The position numbers and the translations under genes were made by a program. The notes beneath the pieces were generated by a model that saw only the letters and a program-made list of their open reading frames with translations, had not been told where the DNA came from and ran no database searches. 64,000 nt of DNA from Bacillota bacterium (GTDB lineage: Bacteria > Bacillota > Clostridia > Acetivibrionales > JAEZXR01), in assembly GCA_023419605.1 (NCBI GenBank), contig JAEZXR010000116.1, positions 52,662 through 116,661 on the forward strand, written 5' to 3'. This document shows, in pieces, positions 25,545 through 33,309 of the stretch (positions are counted from its first letter, which is position 1; each line of letters starts with the position of its first letter).

Positions 25545-26621
25545 TCACCCTTTATTAATCATATTCATAAGCTTTCCAGCCTTGCCAATTAAATCTATTC
25601 TTGTATTATATACAGCTTGCTTTATCACCGGTTTACCCAAAATTGAAACCACCTTATCAAAGTCAGCATTATTAAAATTATTAATGTTTTTTCTAAAAGC
25701 GGAAATACTTTCTATATGCGACTGCAAGGTCTTTACCATAGATGAATAATCTTCCTTATTGGCTATTGCCCTTGCTGCCATCGTACCACTTATTAATGCT
25801 TCAACAGCCCCAACTCCCAATACTCTATCGGTTAATCCGGCAGCTCTTCCAGCCAACAGTACGTTATCCTTTTGAAATTTTGTTACCTTACCAGTGGTAA
25901 ATGGTGGTGGCACATTCTTATATACATAATCCATACTATCTAGTTTTTCCATTTTGACGAACTTATCAAAATGCTCCAGTGCTTGCATTTCTGGCTTTCC
26001 GATTATATACAATTCTATAGTTGCACATTGTTGATTAAAAGGAGTTACTCTCCCATATCCAGTCCCTGCATATTCAGTATTAAAATATATCGTAGACGAG
26101 TTAATATCAAAATTGCCTACAGCTATAGATCCTATTATTGTGATAGTTCCTTCGTCTTGCCACAATCCCATATTACGTGCTTCTGTCTCTCTTCCAGTAG
26201 CAACAACCACATAATCATAACTTTTAGCTAATTCCTTATAATCTCCTAGATAGTTATAATGGATAGGAGTTTTATTAATTTGCCGTAGTAATTGATTTTC
26301 CAACGATTCATCAGCTGTCCCTCTTGCAACAGTCAGTCCAAGTGTCCCAGTAATACTTGCCTGTTTTCCGGCTGATTTCATTATAAAACTATTAGTATTG
26401 TTTAAAACGGTAAAATCAGTTCCAAATTCTGTTTTTACGTATTCCCTTGCATCTTTATGACCCAAATTATTATAAAATATATTCGGCCAAAAATTTATCG
26501 AAGGCCATAACCAACCAACACGTGGGTTTCTTTCAAATAGTTCTGCCTCGACACCAAGTTTTTCACATTCTATAGCACATGCCAAACCGGCTGGTCCTCC
26601 ACCTAGTATAGCAACTTTCAT
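25545..26621 (-). CDS. FAD-dependent oxidoreductase (geranylgeranyl-reductase-like superfamily)
   Basis: A 358-residue flavoprotein. The FAD-binding Rossmann motif GGGPAG is at residues 8-13, with a second dinucleotide signature VVVATGRE near 140 and the FAD-ribityl segment NVLLAGRAAGLTDRVLGVG near 270. The C-terminal helix (ISAFRKNINNFNNADFDKVVS) is shared with the flavoprotein at 28497-29633, so the two are paralogues. No partner enzyme or carrier shows the substrate. GAGGTG lies eight bases upstream of ATG. The low-GC composition differs from the genes to the left. Confidence 0.8.
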   Translation of the reverse strand: MKVAILGGGPAGLACAIECEKLGVEAELFERNPRVGWLWPSINFWPNIFYNNLGHKDAREYVKTEFGTDFTVLNNTNSFIMKSAGKQASITGTLGLTVARGTADESLENQLLRQINKTPIHYNYLGDYKELAKSYDYVVVATGRETEARNMGLWQDEGTITIIGSIAVGNFDINSSTIYFNTEYAGTGYGRVTPFNQQCATIELYIIGKPEMQALEHFDKFVKMEKLDSMDYVYKNVPPPFTTGKVTKFQKDNVLLAGRAAGLTDRVLGVGAVEALISGTMAARAIANKEDYSSMVKTLQSHIESISAFRKNINNFNNADFDKVVSILGKPVIKQAVYNTRIDLIGKAGKLMNMINKG

Positions 26622-26726
26622 ATGGACACCTCTTTTGTTAAAATTCTTGGATCAAAAATAGTATTTGCAATAACAAATTTTATATTAATGGCATCCGATT
26701 GTAATTTTGTTTGGGCAAAATAAAGC

Positions 26727-26752
26727 CCCAGCCGGAGGCCAGGGCAGTTTAC
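26727..26752 (-). terminator. Stem-loop with GCC..AGCCGGAGGC..GGC pattern
   Basis: CCCTGGCCTCCGGCTGGGG-type hairpin downstream of the GNAT gene on the minus strand, followed by TTATTTTGCCC. It belongs to a family of similar stem-loops in the accessory stretches. Confidence 0.6.
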
Positions 26753-26807
26753 ATCTAGTTAGTGTAACTATTGGTTATTTGACTAGCAAGAAATTCTTCT
26801 TAATTGG

Positions 26808-27509
26808 TTAAATAGAATATACTACGTATTCTTTATCAAAATGATACCCCAACTTTTCTGCAAGAGCAATAGAGTTTAGGTTTGCTGCATCCCATCGAAG
26901 GTAAATATTCCTTTCCAAGCATTCTAAGATCACCTTAGATGCACAGGCCAATGCTAATCCTCTTCGCCTATATTCCTTCCTGGTTTCAATAGTAACCTCA
27001 ATACTACCTCTACAATAACTGTAGGAACCTGCTCCTGAAATTATTTGCCCATCCTGTATAATGACATATCCAATTCCATGCTTCAAATATTCTTCTATAG
27101 ATGAAAAGTTTGAGCAAAAATCAGTTGTCCAGTCCTCTTCTAGCAACTTATAGTAGATAGATTCATCTATTCTTGTTACATAGAATTCAGGTTCTACGGC
27201 TTTAATAAATTCACCGAGGTGCTCTTTATTAAATACATTAGGCTCCCTTTTAATTGCATATCGGCTGAACCTTTTAAAATTATCCGGATAGAACTTTTCG
27301 AGTTTTGAAATTAATAAAATGTCATCGGTCACAATGATTTTGCCCCTACAATTCTCAACCAATACCTTTAAAACAGCCTTGTCACCGTTATCTTCAGCAC
27401 ATCCTAGTATAAAACTGAAATCACCACCTACAACTATGCTAATTGTAGGTTCGTCTTTCCTATCTACCCATACTCTCCCCATGTTTCCCTCAACAAAGGT
27501 CACCCCCAA
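26808..27509 (-). CDS. GNAT acetyltransferase (ZmaR-like family), possibly N-terminally truncated
   Basis: A 233-residue protein whose C-terminal half is a GNAT fold: the acetyl-CoA loop is RKEYRRRGLALACASKV, preceded by GAGSYSYCRGSIEVTIET. The N-terminal half (QGxMGRVWVD..., SFILGCAEDN) matches the uncharacterised GNAT family that contains zwittermicin resistance protein ZmaR. Members normally have about 25-35 more N-terminal residues; here a stop lies only two codons before the TTG start at 27509, and no Shine-Dalgarno is visible. The gene may therefore be broken at its 5' end. The substrate is unknown. Confidence 0.7.
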   Translation of the reverse strand: MGVTFVEGNMGRVWVDRKDEPTISIVVGGDFSFILGCAEDNGDKAVLKVLVENCRGKIIVTDDILLISKLEKFYPDNFKRFSRYAIKREPNVFNKEHLGEFIKAVEPEFYVTRIDESIYYKLLEEDWTTDFCSNFSSIEEYLKHGIGYVIIQDGQIISGAGSYSYCRGSIEVTIETRKEYRRRGLALACASKVILECLERNIYLRWDAANLNSIALAEKLGYHFDKEYVVYSI

Positions 27510-27550
27510 AACTTAAATGAATTGAACAAGCTTAAACAACAAACACAGGG

Positions 27551-27928
27551 ATGCCCATGATGCACGATTATAGCTCTCATATGTCCCACAAACCCATGCA
27601 TGCACACTTGGTGATGGTTATTCAAGATTGTGAGGCTACCTGTGAGCACATGACTACTTTCTTGAAAGGAAGACCACATGTTCAAATGCGGACAAAGCAG
27701 CTTATTTTACTGCGTGATTGTGCAGATATTTGCGGTCTGACTGCAAAATATGTTGCAAGAGGCAGTATGTTTGCAAGACATTGTGCACATCTGTGTGCAA
27801 TGATTTGTGAAACTTGTGGGAATGAGTGTGCAAGATTCCCCGACCCTGAATCACAAGAATGCAGTCGCACTTGCCTTAATTGTGCAAGAGAATGCCGTGC
27901 TTTTGCAGGTATGCCAGGTATGATGTAA
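27551..27928 (+). CDS. Cysteine-rich four-helix copper-binding protein (DUF326/Csp-like)
   Basis: A 125-residue protein with 13 cysteines arranged as CxxxC pairs along predicted helices (DCEATC, DCADIC, HCAHLCAMICETC, CSRTCLNCAREC) and a His/Met-rich N-terminus. This is the pattern of DUF326 and cytosolic copper storage proteins, which bind many Cu(I) ions. The His/Met-rich start has no export signal, so it is probably cytosolic. It is divergent from the GNAT gene with only 41 bp between and no strong ribosome binding site. No copper ATPase or CsoR lies nearby. Confidence 0.85.
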   Translation: MPMMHDYSSHMSHKPMHAHLVMVIQDCEATCEHMTTFLKGRPHVQMRTKQLILLRDCADICGLTAKYVARGSMFARHCAHLCAMICETCGNECARFPDPESQECSRTCLNCARECRAFAGMPGMM

Positions 27929-28058
27929 ACCTTAAGATACTGTTGCTAAATAAATAGTATAGGTTGTTACAAGCTATTTTATCTATGAATATTATGCTAC
28001 CGTTGATAGACTACACTATTTTCAGGGAATAACCCAAAATTATCTTATAAATTATTAT

Positions 28059-28099
28059 TACACGTATAGGGTAGGTATTAAATACTTTATCCTTATACG
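28059..28099. repeat. Imperfect palindrome in a 570-bp gene-poor stretch
   Basis: ACGTATAGGGTAGGTATT and AAATACTTTATCCTTATACGT are imperfect complements. The surrounding stretch 27929-28496 otherwise shows a weak short ORF on the minus strand and a GCC-type stem-loop near 28134. Confidence 0.45.
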
Positions 28100-28204
28100 T
28101 TTTATGCTTGTCGCTGTCATACCCAGATAAGCAAAAAGCCCTAGCCGGAGCCAAAGCAGTAATGTATACTTTCCGTATGTTGTAGAAACCTTCTATCAGA
28201 AAAT

Positions 28205-28351
28205 TTATTCCACAATAGAGAATGTTTCTGATGTGTACCCGTTCGCCATGTCGCCGTCTTTTGTCGCAACTGCCCCAGATGCCACAGCTATGTCCATGGA
28301 TTCTAAATATTTACTTTGTAGAGCATCCTCGTGTAAAAGTATAATTTTCAC
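28205..28351 (-). pseudogene. Short coding remnant or small gene, phage-like composition
   Basis: A 48-codon frame (GTG at 28351 to TAA at 28205) reads KIILLHEDALQSKYLESMDI followed by AVASGAVATKDGDMA and a Tyr/Thr-rich end. Amino-acid composition and codon choice look real and resemble short phage structural proteins, but no Shine-Dalgarno precedes it. It could be the 3' end of a decayed phage gene. No product is recognised. Confidence 0.35.
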
Positions 28352-28496
28352 TCATTATTAATATACTGAAATCATCTCGTCCTTACATAAAGAATAATAT
28401 TACAAAAACAACATAAATTAAATTCCATGAACAACAGGCTGTTGCATACACACTTTAGAATAGGTTTTTTACAGCTAAATCAAGGAGGTACTTATC

Positions 28497-29633
28497 TTGC
28501 GAGTTGCGATATTAGGCGCCGGCATTTCAGGGCTTGCTGCCGGATTAGTTTTAGAAAAGAACGGAGTGAATCCTGACATCTATGAGCAGAATTCCTTTAT
28601 AGCTGATCATCTTTCCCATGTAGGTGTTGTGTTAAATATGGCTTATCGTAGGGTTACTAAAGAGCCATTGAAGTATTTAAACAGCTTACTTTCAATAGAA
28701 CTTGCTCCCCTGGAAACAATAAATAATTTAATAATACATAGCAGAACCTCTAAAGCCACTATTACAAATGAACTAATTGGTTATAGTTTTATTATTGGAC
28801 AAGAGCCTGCATCTGTACTGAATCAACTTTTTAGCAATATTAAAAATTGTAAATTTCTTTTTGAGCAAAGACAAAGTATAGAATATTTGAGACGCAACTA
28901 CGATTATGTCATAGTATCTACAGGAAGCAGAAGTGAAGACTATGTTGCAGACAATTATCTGAAAGACTGGAGGCAATACCTAGTAGCACATACCAGAGTC
29001 GCTAAATTATCCGGCAGCTTTGAGCCTAATACAGCTGTCGTATGGGGAAATAAGGAGATCCTTAAAAATGGTTATGCTTTCCTTGCCCCTTTCAGCTCTA
29101 GGATTGCTTCATTATATGTTACGATTCCGCACATAAGTGACTGGAATGAAATGAATCAGTGCTGGAAAGCTTTTTTACTAAAGGAACAGCTTCTGGAGAA
29201 GGCAACTCTTCTTGGAACATATGAAAGAACACATGTATGCGCATATTCAAGCAGCTCAACCTGGGAAAACTGCCTTTTTACCGGTGACCAAGGGTGCTTC
29301 CTAGATCCATTTTTAGGACTGGGTGGCGCAACAGCTGTAGCCTCAGGAGCAATGGCTGCCAAAGCTATCCTTGAAAACAAGAACTATGATAGGCTTGTGA
29401 AGGAATATAAAAAAGTAATTAATGTCATGAGCAACGTTAGAAATTTCTATGACAGTATTGATGATAAGACTTTTGATACCATAGTATCATATGAAGATAA
29501 CTCTATTTTAAAAAAACTTATTTATGGTGCAAATGTTGATTGGTTGAAATACGGAGCATTAACAGTTGGACCTTTTGTAAAGCAAGAGAAATCACCAAAC
29601 TTCCATGAAACTCCTTCTTCGCCATCCAACTGA
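28497..29633 (+). CDS. FAD-dependent oxidoreductase, paralogue of the 25.5-kb flavoprotein
   Basis: A 378-residue flavoprotein with GAGISG at residues 7-12, VIVSTGSRSED near 140, and FTGDQGCFLDPFLGLGGATAVASGAMAAKAI near 260-290, the C-terminal FAD loop of the p-hydroxybenzoate hydroxylase/geranylgeranyl reductase superfamily. The tail VINVMSNVRNFYDSIDDKTFDTIVS aligns with the paralogue at 25545-26621. TTG start follows AAGGAGG by nine bases. It points away from its paralogue with the Cys-rich and GNAT genes between. The reaction is unknown; identity between the two is low, so they probably differ in substrate. Confidence 0.8.
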   Translation: MRVAILGAGISGLAAGLVLEKNGVNPDIYEQNSFIADHLSHVGVVLNMAYRRVTKEPLKYLNSLLSIELAPLETINNLIIHSRTSKATITNELIGYSFIIGQEPASVLNQLFSNIKNCKFLFEQRQSIEYLRRNYDYVIVSTGSRSEDYVADNYLKDWRQYLVAHTRVAKLSGSFEPNTAVVWGNKEILKNGYAFLAPFSSRIASLYVTIPHISDWNEMNQCWKAFLLKEQLLEKATLLGTYERTHVCAYSSSSTWENCLFTGDQGCFLDPFLGLGGATAVASGAMAAKAILENKNYDRLVKEYKKVINVMSNVRNFYDSIDDKTFDTIVSYEDNSILKKLIYGANVDWLKYGALTVGPFVKQEKSPNFHETPSSPSN

Positions 29634-29702
29634 TTCTGTAGATTGAGGTAGTTCTTTATATTTTTTGTGTGATAAGTCGCGGGATACCTAACAGGGATAA
29701 TA

Positions 29703-29728
29703 TGGCCCCAAGCTGAAGCCGGGGGCCA
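29703..29728. terminator. GGCCCC-AGCTGAAGC-GGGGGCC stem-loop
   Basis: ATGGCCCC(CA/GC)..GGGGGCCAT hairpin between convergent genes ending at 29633 (+) and 29734 (-). Probable bidirectional terminator. Confidence 0.7.
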
Positions 29729-29733
29729 TACCA

Positions 29734-30081
29734 CTAAACTGCTGGAGCATCCGGAGGTTTGTTACTGCCGTCCTTTACGCCATTGTCCATGTAGTCCTTA
29801 ATACTATCATACCACTCCTGCAGCTTCTCCCGTAATGATTCCTCAGAAACAAAGAACTGCAGCCATCCAGGAATCAAGTTATACAGTTTATAAAACACAA
29901 ACTCAAACCGCTCCTGCCCTTTCTTTGTCCCAGTGATCGACTTCTCCGCCTGGAGGATCATCCGATAAGCAATGGACCGGAACTGCTTCCATTTCCGGTT
30001 AACAACCAGATACAGCGCATAACCGGCAGTTACCGTAACAATTATAATACTTACCCAGTTTGTAGTAATAATTTCTTTCAT
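29734..30081 (-). CDS. Phage-type membrane protein of a lysis cassette
   Basis: A 115-residue protein with one N-terminal TM segment (residues 9-26, VSIIIVTVTAGYALYLVV) and a soluble helical tail ending LQEWYDSIKDYMDNG. It is the last gene of a three-gene unit with an amidase and a holin-like protein, in the order expected of a phage lysis module. Proteins of this type accompany clostridial phage endolysins but have no proven role. A broken copy of its C-terminus is found at 50931-50999. Confidence 0.7.
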   Translation of the reverse strand: MKEIITTNWVSIIIVTVTAGYALYLVVNRKWKQFRSIAYRMILQAEKSITGTKKGQERFEFVFYKLYNLIPGWLQFFVSEESLREKLQEWYDSIKDYMDNGVKDGSNKPPDAPAV

Positions 30082-30091
30082 TTACCTCACC

Positions 30092-30781
30092 TTATCCTTT
30101 CATTATTTCTTTTCTCAGTCGGTTTACCAGTGCTATCACCATTCCCTCAGACGCAGGTTGGTCCAGGACTGCGGTATGATCACTCAATAGGAATCCTGCT
30201 GCTCTGAGCTCATCATGATCCTTCTGTGCCCAATTCTGAGGCTTTGAAGATTCTGGCGGATACATCCATTTATACCGCGCCTTCGATTCATTGATAAACC
30301 AGGTGTTGTCTATATTGGTTCCCGGACACGTCGGATTACCGGCTGCCGGGTTATCTCTGTGGAATTTTACCGCATCCCACGGAAGGCCAAAACGCTTTAC
30401 TACGGCTGCAACAATCCGGAAAGCTGATTCAGCTTGTGCGTCTTGAAACGGATCACGCCCGCTGAAATCTCCAAGCACTTCAATACATATAGCACCTTCA
30501 TTCCACCCGACAATGCTTGCCGGATCTTCATTTAGATCACGGCCCGTCACAAACATTCCATCCGGGAACAGAGTCAAGTGCTGCCCTATATCTCTCCACC
30601 TATTAGTATCCACATGGTAGGTCCGCATGTTGGCCTGGAGCTGCAGGTGGTTTGTTCCGGTAAAATCTTTATGGCTCGGCGACCAGGTACCGTGAATATG
30701 GGCCTGAGTAATGACCCAGGTTATTACTGGGTTCTGTACATAGGCTATAGTTTCATTTAGGTTTAAAAGTTTGTCGCTCAT
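30092..30781 (-). CDS. N-acetylmuramoyl-L-alanine amidase (phage endolysin type)
   Basis: A 229-residue amidase_2/PGRP-fold enzyme that cuts the bond between muramic acid and L-alanine. Zinc-ligand candidates are the His residues in TQAHIHGTW and KFHRDN, with CPGTNID at the usual C-terminal position. A small C-terminal region (NWAQKDHDELRAAGFLL) may be a wall-binding unit with a repeat-like WAQ motif. ATG 30781 follows GGAGG by five bases and overlaps the holin stop codon by one base, so the two are translationally coupled. No phage structural genes adjoin it. Confidence 0.88.
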   Translation of the reverse strand: MSDKLLNLNETIAYVQNPVITWVITQAHIHGTWSPSHKDFTGTNHLQLQANMRTYHVDTNRWRDIGQHLTLFPDGMFVTGRDLNEDPASIVGWNEGAICIEVLGDFSGRDPFQDAQAESAFRIVAAVVKRFGLPWDAVKFHRDNPAAGNPTCPGTNIDNTWFINESKARYKWMYPPESSKPQNWAQKDHDELRAAGFLLSDHTAVLDQPASEGMVIALVNRLRKEIMKG

Positions 30782-30984
30782 TACTTCCTCCACCTTTCGA
30801 ATTTGTCATGCAGGTTTTCAATGCCCTTCTCGATGTTCTCAAACTTCTGTGTCAGCATTTCGATAATGCCCTGGTATTTCGCTTCGCGCTTTGAATTTTC
30901 TTTCAAGACCCAAAACAAAAGGACTACGAACAGTACCGCCCATAATCCTTGCGTCTTTGCCACCTCTAACGCTGTTGTTTCCAT
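30781..30984 (-). CDS. Holin-like peptide (BhlA/UviB family)
   Basis: A 67-residue protein with one TM segment (about residues 13-28) and a charged helical tail (KREAKYQGIIEMLTQKFENI). Length, topology and the motif LWAVLFVVLLFWVLKENSKRE are those of BhlA/UviB holin-like proteins that let endolysin reach the wall or export bacteriocins. It is the first gene of the lysis cassette and overlaps the amidase start by one base. Confidence 0.85.
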   Translation of the reverse strand: METTALEVAKTQGLWAVLFVVLLFWVLKENSKREAKYQGIIEMLTQKFENIEKGIENLHDKFERWRK

Positions 30985-31033
30985 TTATGTTCCCACCCCT
31001 AAAAGTATTGGGCCCCGAAAGGAGCCCGCGAAA

Positions 31034-31086
31034 AGGGGCTGTTGCAAAACTAACAGAGTAAGTTAGCTTTGTAGCAGCCCCTTCAC
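31034..31086 (-). terminator. Terminator of the DD-carboxypeptidase gene
   Basis: AAGGGGCTGCTACAAAGCTAAC / GTTAGTTTTGCAACAGCCCCTT-type hairpin on the minus strand (arms given in two parts: 31034-31055 and 31064-31086), followed by TTTT. Confidence 0.8.
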
Positions 31087-31101
31087 AAAAATATGAAAGA
31101 T

Positions 31102-32079
31102 TTATTTTTTCCCTAAGCTGTTATATACGATAAAAGCATCATCGATGTTGTATTGTTTTGATTCGTGGTTACCTTTAGCTCCTGCCGTCACAAGTATATA
31201 CTCTCTGCTATCTTTCTGCGCAAGGCTTGCAAGACACAGCCCGGCTTCATCGGTGTATCCGGTCTTACCGCCTAAAATTTTCCCGTCGCTAATTACCGGA
31301 TTCTCTATATTTTTAAACATTGTGTTTTGAAAGGTAATCCCGTCCGGATGTTTGTTTGTCGGCGCCGTAGAGTAGCGTGAAGCAGTAAAAATCTGCCTAA
31401 ACGTCTTGTTTTGCAACGCATAGCTCAGAAGAACCGACAAATCCTTTACCGTCGTGTAGTGCTTATCGTCTTGAAGCCCGGTGGAATTGGTAAAATGCGT
31501 ATCCTTCATGCCAAGTACCAGTGCTTTTTGATTCATTAGCTCAACGAATTTTTGCTCAGATCCCGCAATATGGTCTGCAAGCCCAATGCAGCATTCCGCT
31601 CCACTCGGCAGCATCACGCCATAAAGCAAATCAATCGCTCGTACTTTTTCGTCCGGTTTAAATCCTGCCATTGACGCATCCGCTTTGTATAGTTCCTGAA
31701 ACATAGAATGAGAAAGGCTAATATTTTTTTGTAAATCTGATAATTTCTCAATTGCAACAATTGTTGTCATAATTTTAGTCAAAGAAGCAGGGTAAATTTT
31801 TTGCCTGCTGTTTTTCTCCAACAAAACACGGTGATAATCTAACTGGACCAGAATTGCATTGGGACTATACAAGTTGCCTAAGGGTATTGAAACGGCAGGA
31901 TTAGATATAGCTGTTATTGTGGGAACCGGCTCGGTTTTATCATCCTTATTTTTTCCAACCACATATTGACCGCTATACAAAACAATAGATTTATAAGCAA
32001 AAACAACAATGACACCTATCAACAGGAATACCAGAAACACTTGTACTTTTAATCTTTTCTTTCGTTTTTGTTGTACCAT
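31102..32079 (-). CDS. Serine D-alanyl-D-alanine carboxypeptidase (S11 family), membrane-anchored
   Basis: Trims the terminal D-Ala from peptidoglycan stem peptides. The 325-residue protein has an N-terminal TM anchor (residues 12-30) and the three S11 motifs: SxxK in PASLTKIM, SGAE in place of the usual SGN, and KTG in GKTGYTDEAG. AAGGAG lies about ten bases before the ATG and is part of a 12-bp inverted repeat. It follows VanS-like and VanR-like genes on the same strand. This suggests control by a cell-wall-stress or glycopeptide-responsive system, where removal of D-Ala would remove the vancomycin target. Confidence 0.88.
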   Translation of the reverse strand: MVQQKRKKRLKVQVFLVFLLIGVIVVFAYKSIVLYSGQYVVGKNKDDKTEPVPTITAISNPAVSIPLGNLYSPNAILVQLDYHRVLLEKNSRQKIYPASLTKIMTTIVAIEKLSDLQKNISLSHSMFQELYKADASMAGFKPDEKVRAIDLLYGVMLPSGAECCIGLADHIAGSEQKFVELMNQKALVLGMKDTHFTNSTGLQDDKHYTTVKDLSVLLSYALQNKTFRQIFTASRYSTAPTNKHPDGITFQNTMFKNIENPVISDGKILGGKTGYTDEAGLCLASLAQKDSREYILVTAGAKGNHESKQYNIDDAFIVYNSLGKK

Positions 32080-32088
32080 AATAAAATA

Positions 32089-32133
32089 GCTCCTTATTCT
32101 TCGATAATTTTATTTAATCACAGAATAAGGAGC
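32089..32133 (-). promoter_or_regulatory. Inverted repeat that pairs with the carboxypeptidase ribosome binding site
   Basis: AGAATAAGGAGC (32100-32089 on the minus strand) contains the AAGGAG Shine-Dalgarno. It is perfectly complementary to GCTCCTTATTCT 21 bases upstream (32133-32122). In mRNA the hairpin would hide the ribosome binding site; in DNA it could be a VanR operator. Confidence 0.6.
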
Positions 32134-32172
32134 AATGTTGGAATTCCAGCTTATGAACTCCTTAAGATTTTC

Positions 32173-33309
32173 TTATGACGGAAGCTTTACCGTAAATACG
32201 GTATGTTCCGGGTTGCTTTCCGCTGTGATTGTTCCATTATGCGCCGTGACGATTTCTTGGGCGATTGCCAGACCCAATCCAGCTCCGCCGCTGCTTGTGG
32301 AACGAGCGGAATCCAGCCGGTAAAATTTTTCAAAAATAGTGTCCAGCTTTTGGGACGGAATCGGATCTCCCCGGTTGATGAAAGTAATAACGACATATTC
32401 TCCCTGTCGATTCGCTGAAATGTCAATAACACTATTCTCATAACTGTAGGCAATTGCATTTTTCAGGATGTTGTTGAAAACACGGGCAAGCTTATCTGCG
32501 TCCCCCATCAGGATGAGATCGTCGGGGACATGAATGGCTGCCTGTTTCCCCTGTGCCATAAGCAAGGGATAAAATTCGTCAGCCATCTGCTGGAGCATAA
32601 AAGCAAGTCTTATTTTCCCTTTATTCAAGACGATAGACTGTAGATTAAATCTTGTAATATCAAAAAACTCATTGATTAATTCCTCCAGCCTGTAAGCTTT
32701 ATTAAAAGCGATTCCAACGTATTTCGCTTTTTGTTCTGCCGGCATGTCCGGTGCTTCATCCAGAAGACTTAAGTATCCTATTACTGAAGCCAGTGGAGTT
32801 TTCAGGTCATGCGCCAAATACGTAATCAGGTCATTTTTTCGCTGCATCTCCGTTTGCACAAGCTGCTGATTTTTTTGTGAAATAGCTTTCAGCTTGATAA
32901 GCTGTGTTTCAATTTGAGAATATTTTTTGGGCAGTACTAAGTCATCACTGCTTGATTTTATAAAGGAACTCATCGAGTCTGCAATCAAGGTGATGTCTTT
33001 TTTACTTATATAACGCGCATAAAAATGTGCTGAAATACTCGTACATAATACTAAAATTATTATAGATGTGATAAATGTATAAATGAAAATTTGTTTTATT
33101 TCAAGCCAGCTTTTAAATATTACTCCTACTTTTCCGTGACCTGGATAATCAGGTTCAATATAAAATATAGTATAAAACCATTCTTTAATCGCTCCGTTAA
33201 ACCCTTGATCTACCAGCCACACCATACCCAAACAAAACAGAATAGTTGTAGGTATGATAAGACCCGCTTTTAAAATGCTCCTTCCGTTATTTTTCAATTT
33301 TGTAGCCAA
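32173..33309 (-). CDS. VanS-like sensor histidine kinase
   Basis: A two-TM sensor kinase (TM near the N-terminus and again around residues 75-95 of the frame) with a short extracellular loop, then HAMP-like linker, HisKA and HATPase. The H-box is YLAHDLKTPLASVIGYLSLL and the following segment DEAPDMPAEQKAKYV is nearly the sequence I know from VanS proteins. N, F and G boxes are NILKNAIAYS, FEKFYRLDSAR and GGAGLGLAIA. The start is uncertain: the frame is open to 33354 but would overlap vanR-like by 68 bases; TTG 33309 or TTG 33297 is more likely. It acts with the adjoining response regulator. Confidence 0.88.
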   Translation of the reverse strand: MATKLKNNGRSILKAGLIIPTTILFCLGMVWLVDQGFNGAIKEWFYTIFYIEPDYPGHGKVGVIFKSWLEIKQIFIYTFITSIIILVLCTSISAHFYARYISKKDITLIADSMSSFIKSSSDDLVLPKKYSQIETQLIKLKAISQKNQQLVQTEMQRKNDLITYLAHDLKTPLASVIGYLSLLDEAPDMPAEQKAKYVGIAFNKAYRLEELINEFFDITRFNLQSIVLNKGKIRLAFMLQQMADEFYPLLMAQGKQAAIHVPDDLILMGDADKLARVFNNILKNAIAYSYENSVIDISANRQGEYVVITFINRGDPIPSQKLDTIFEKFYRLDSARSTSSGGAGLGLAIAQEIVTAHNGTITAESNPEHTVFTVKLPS

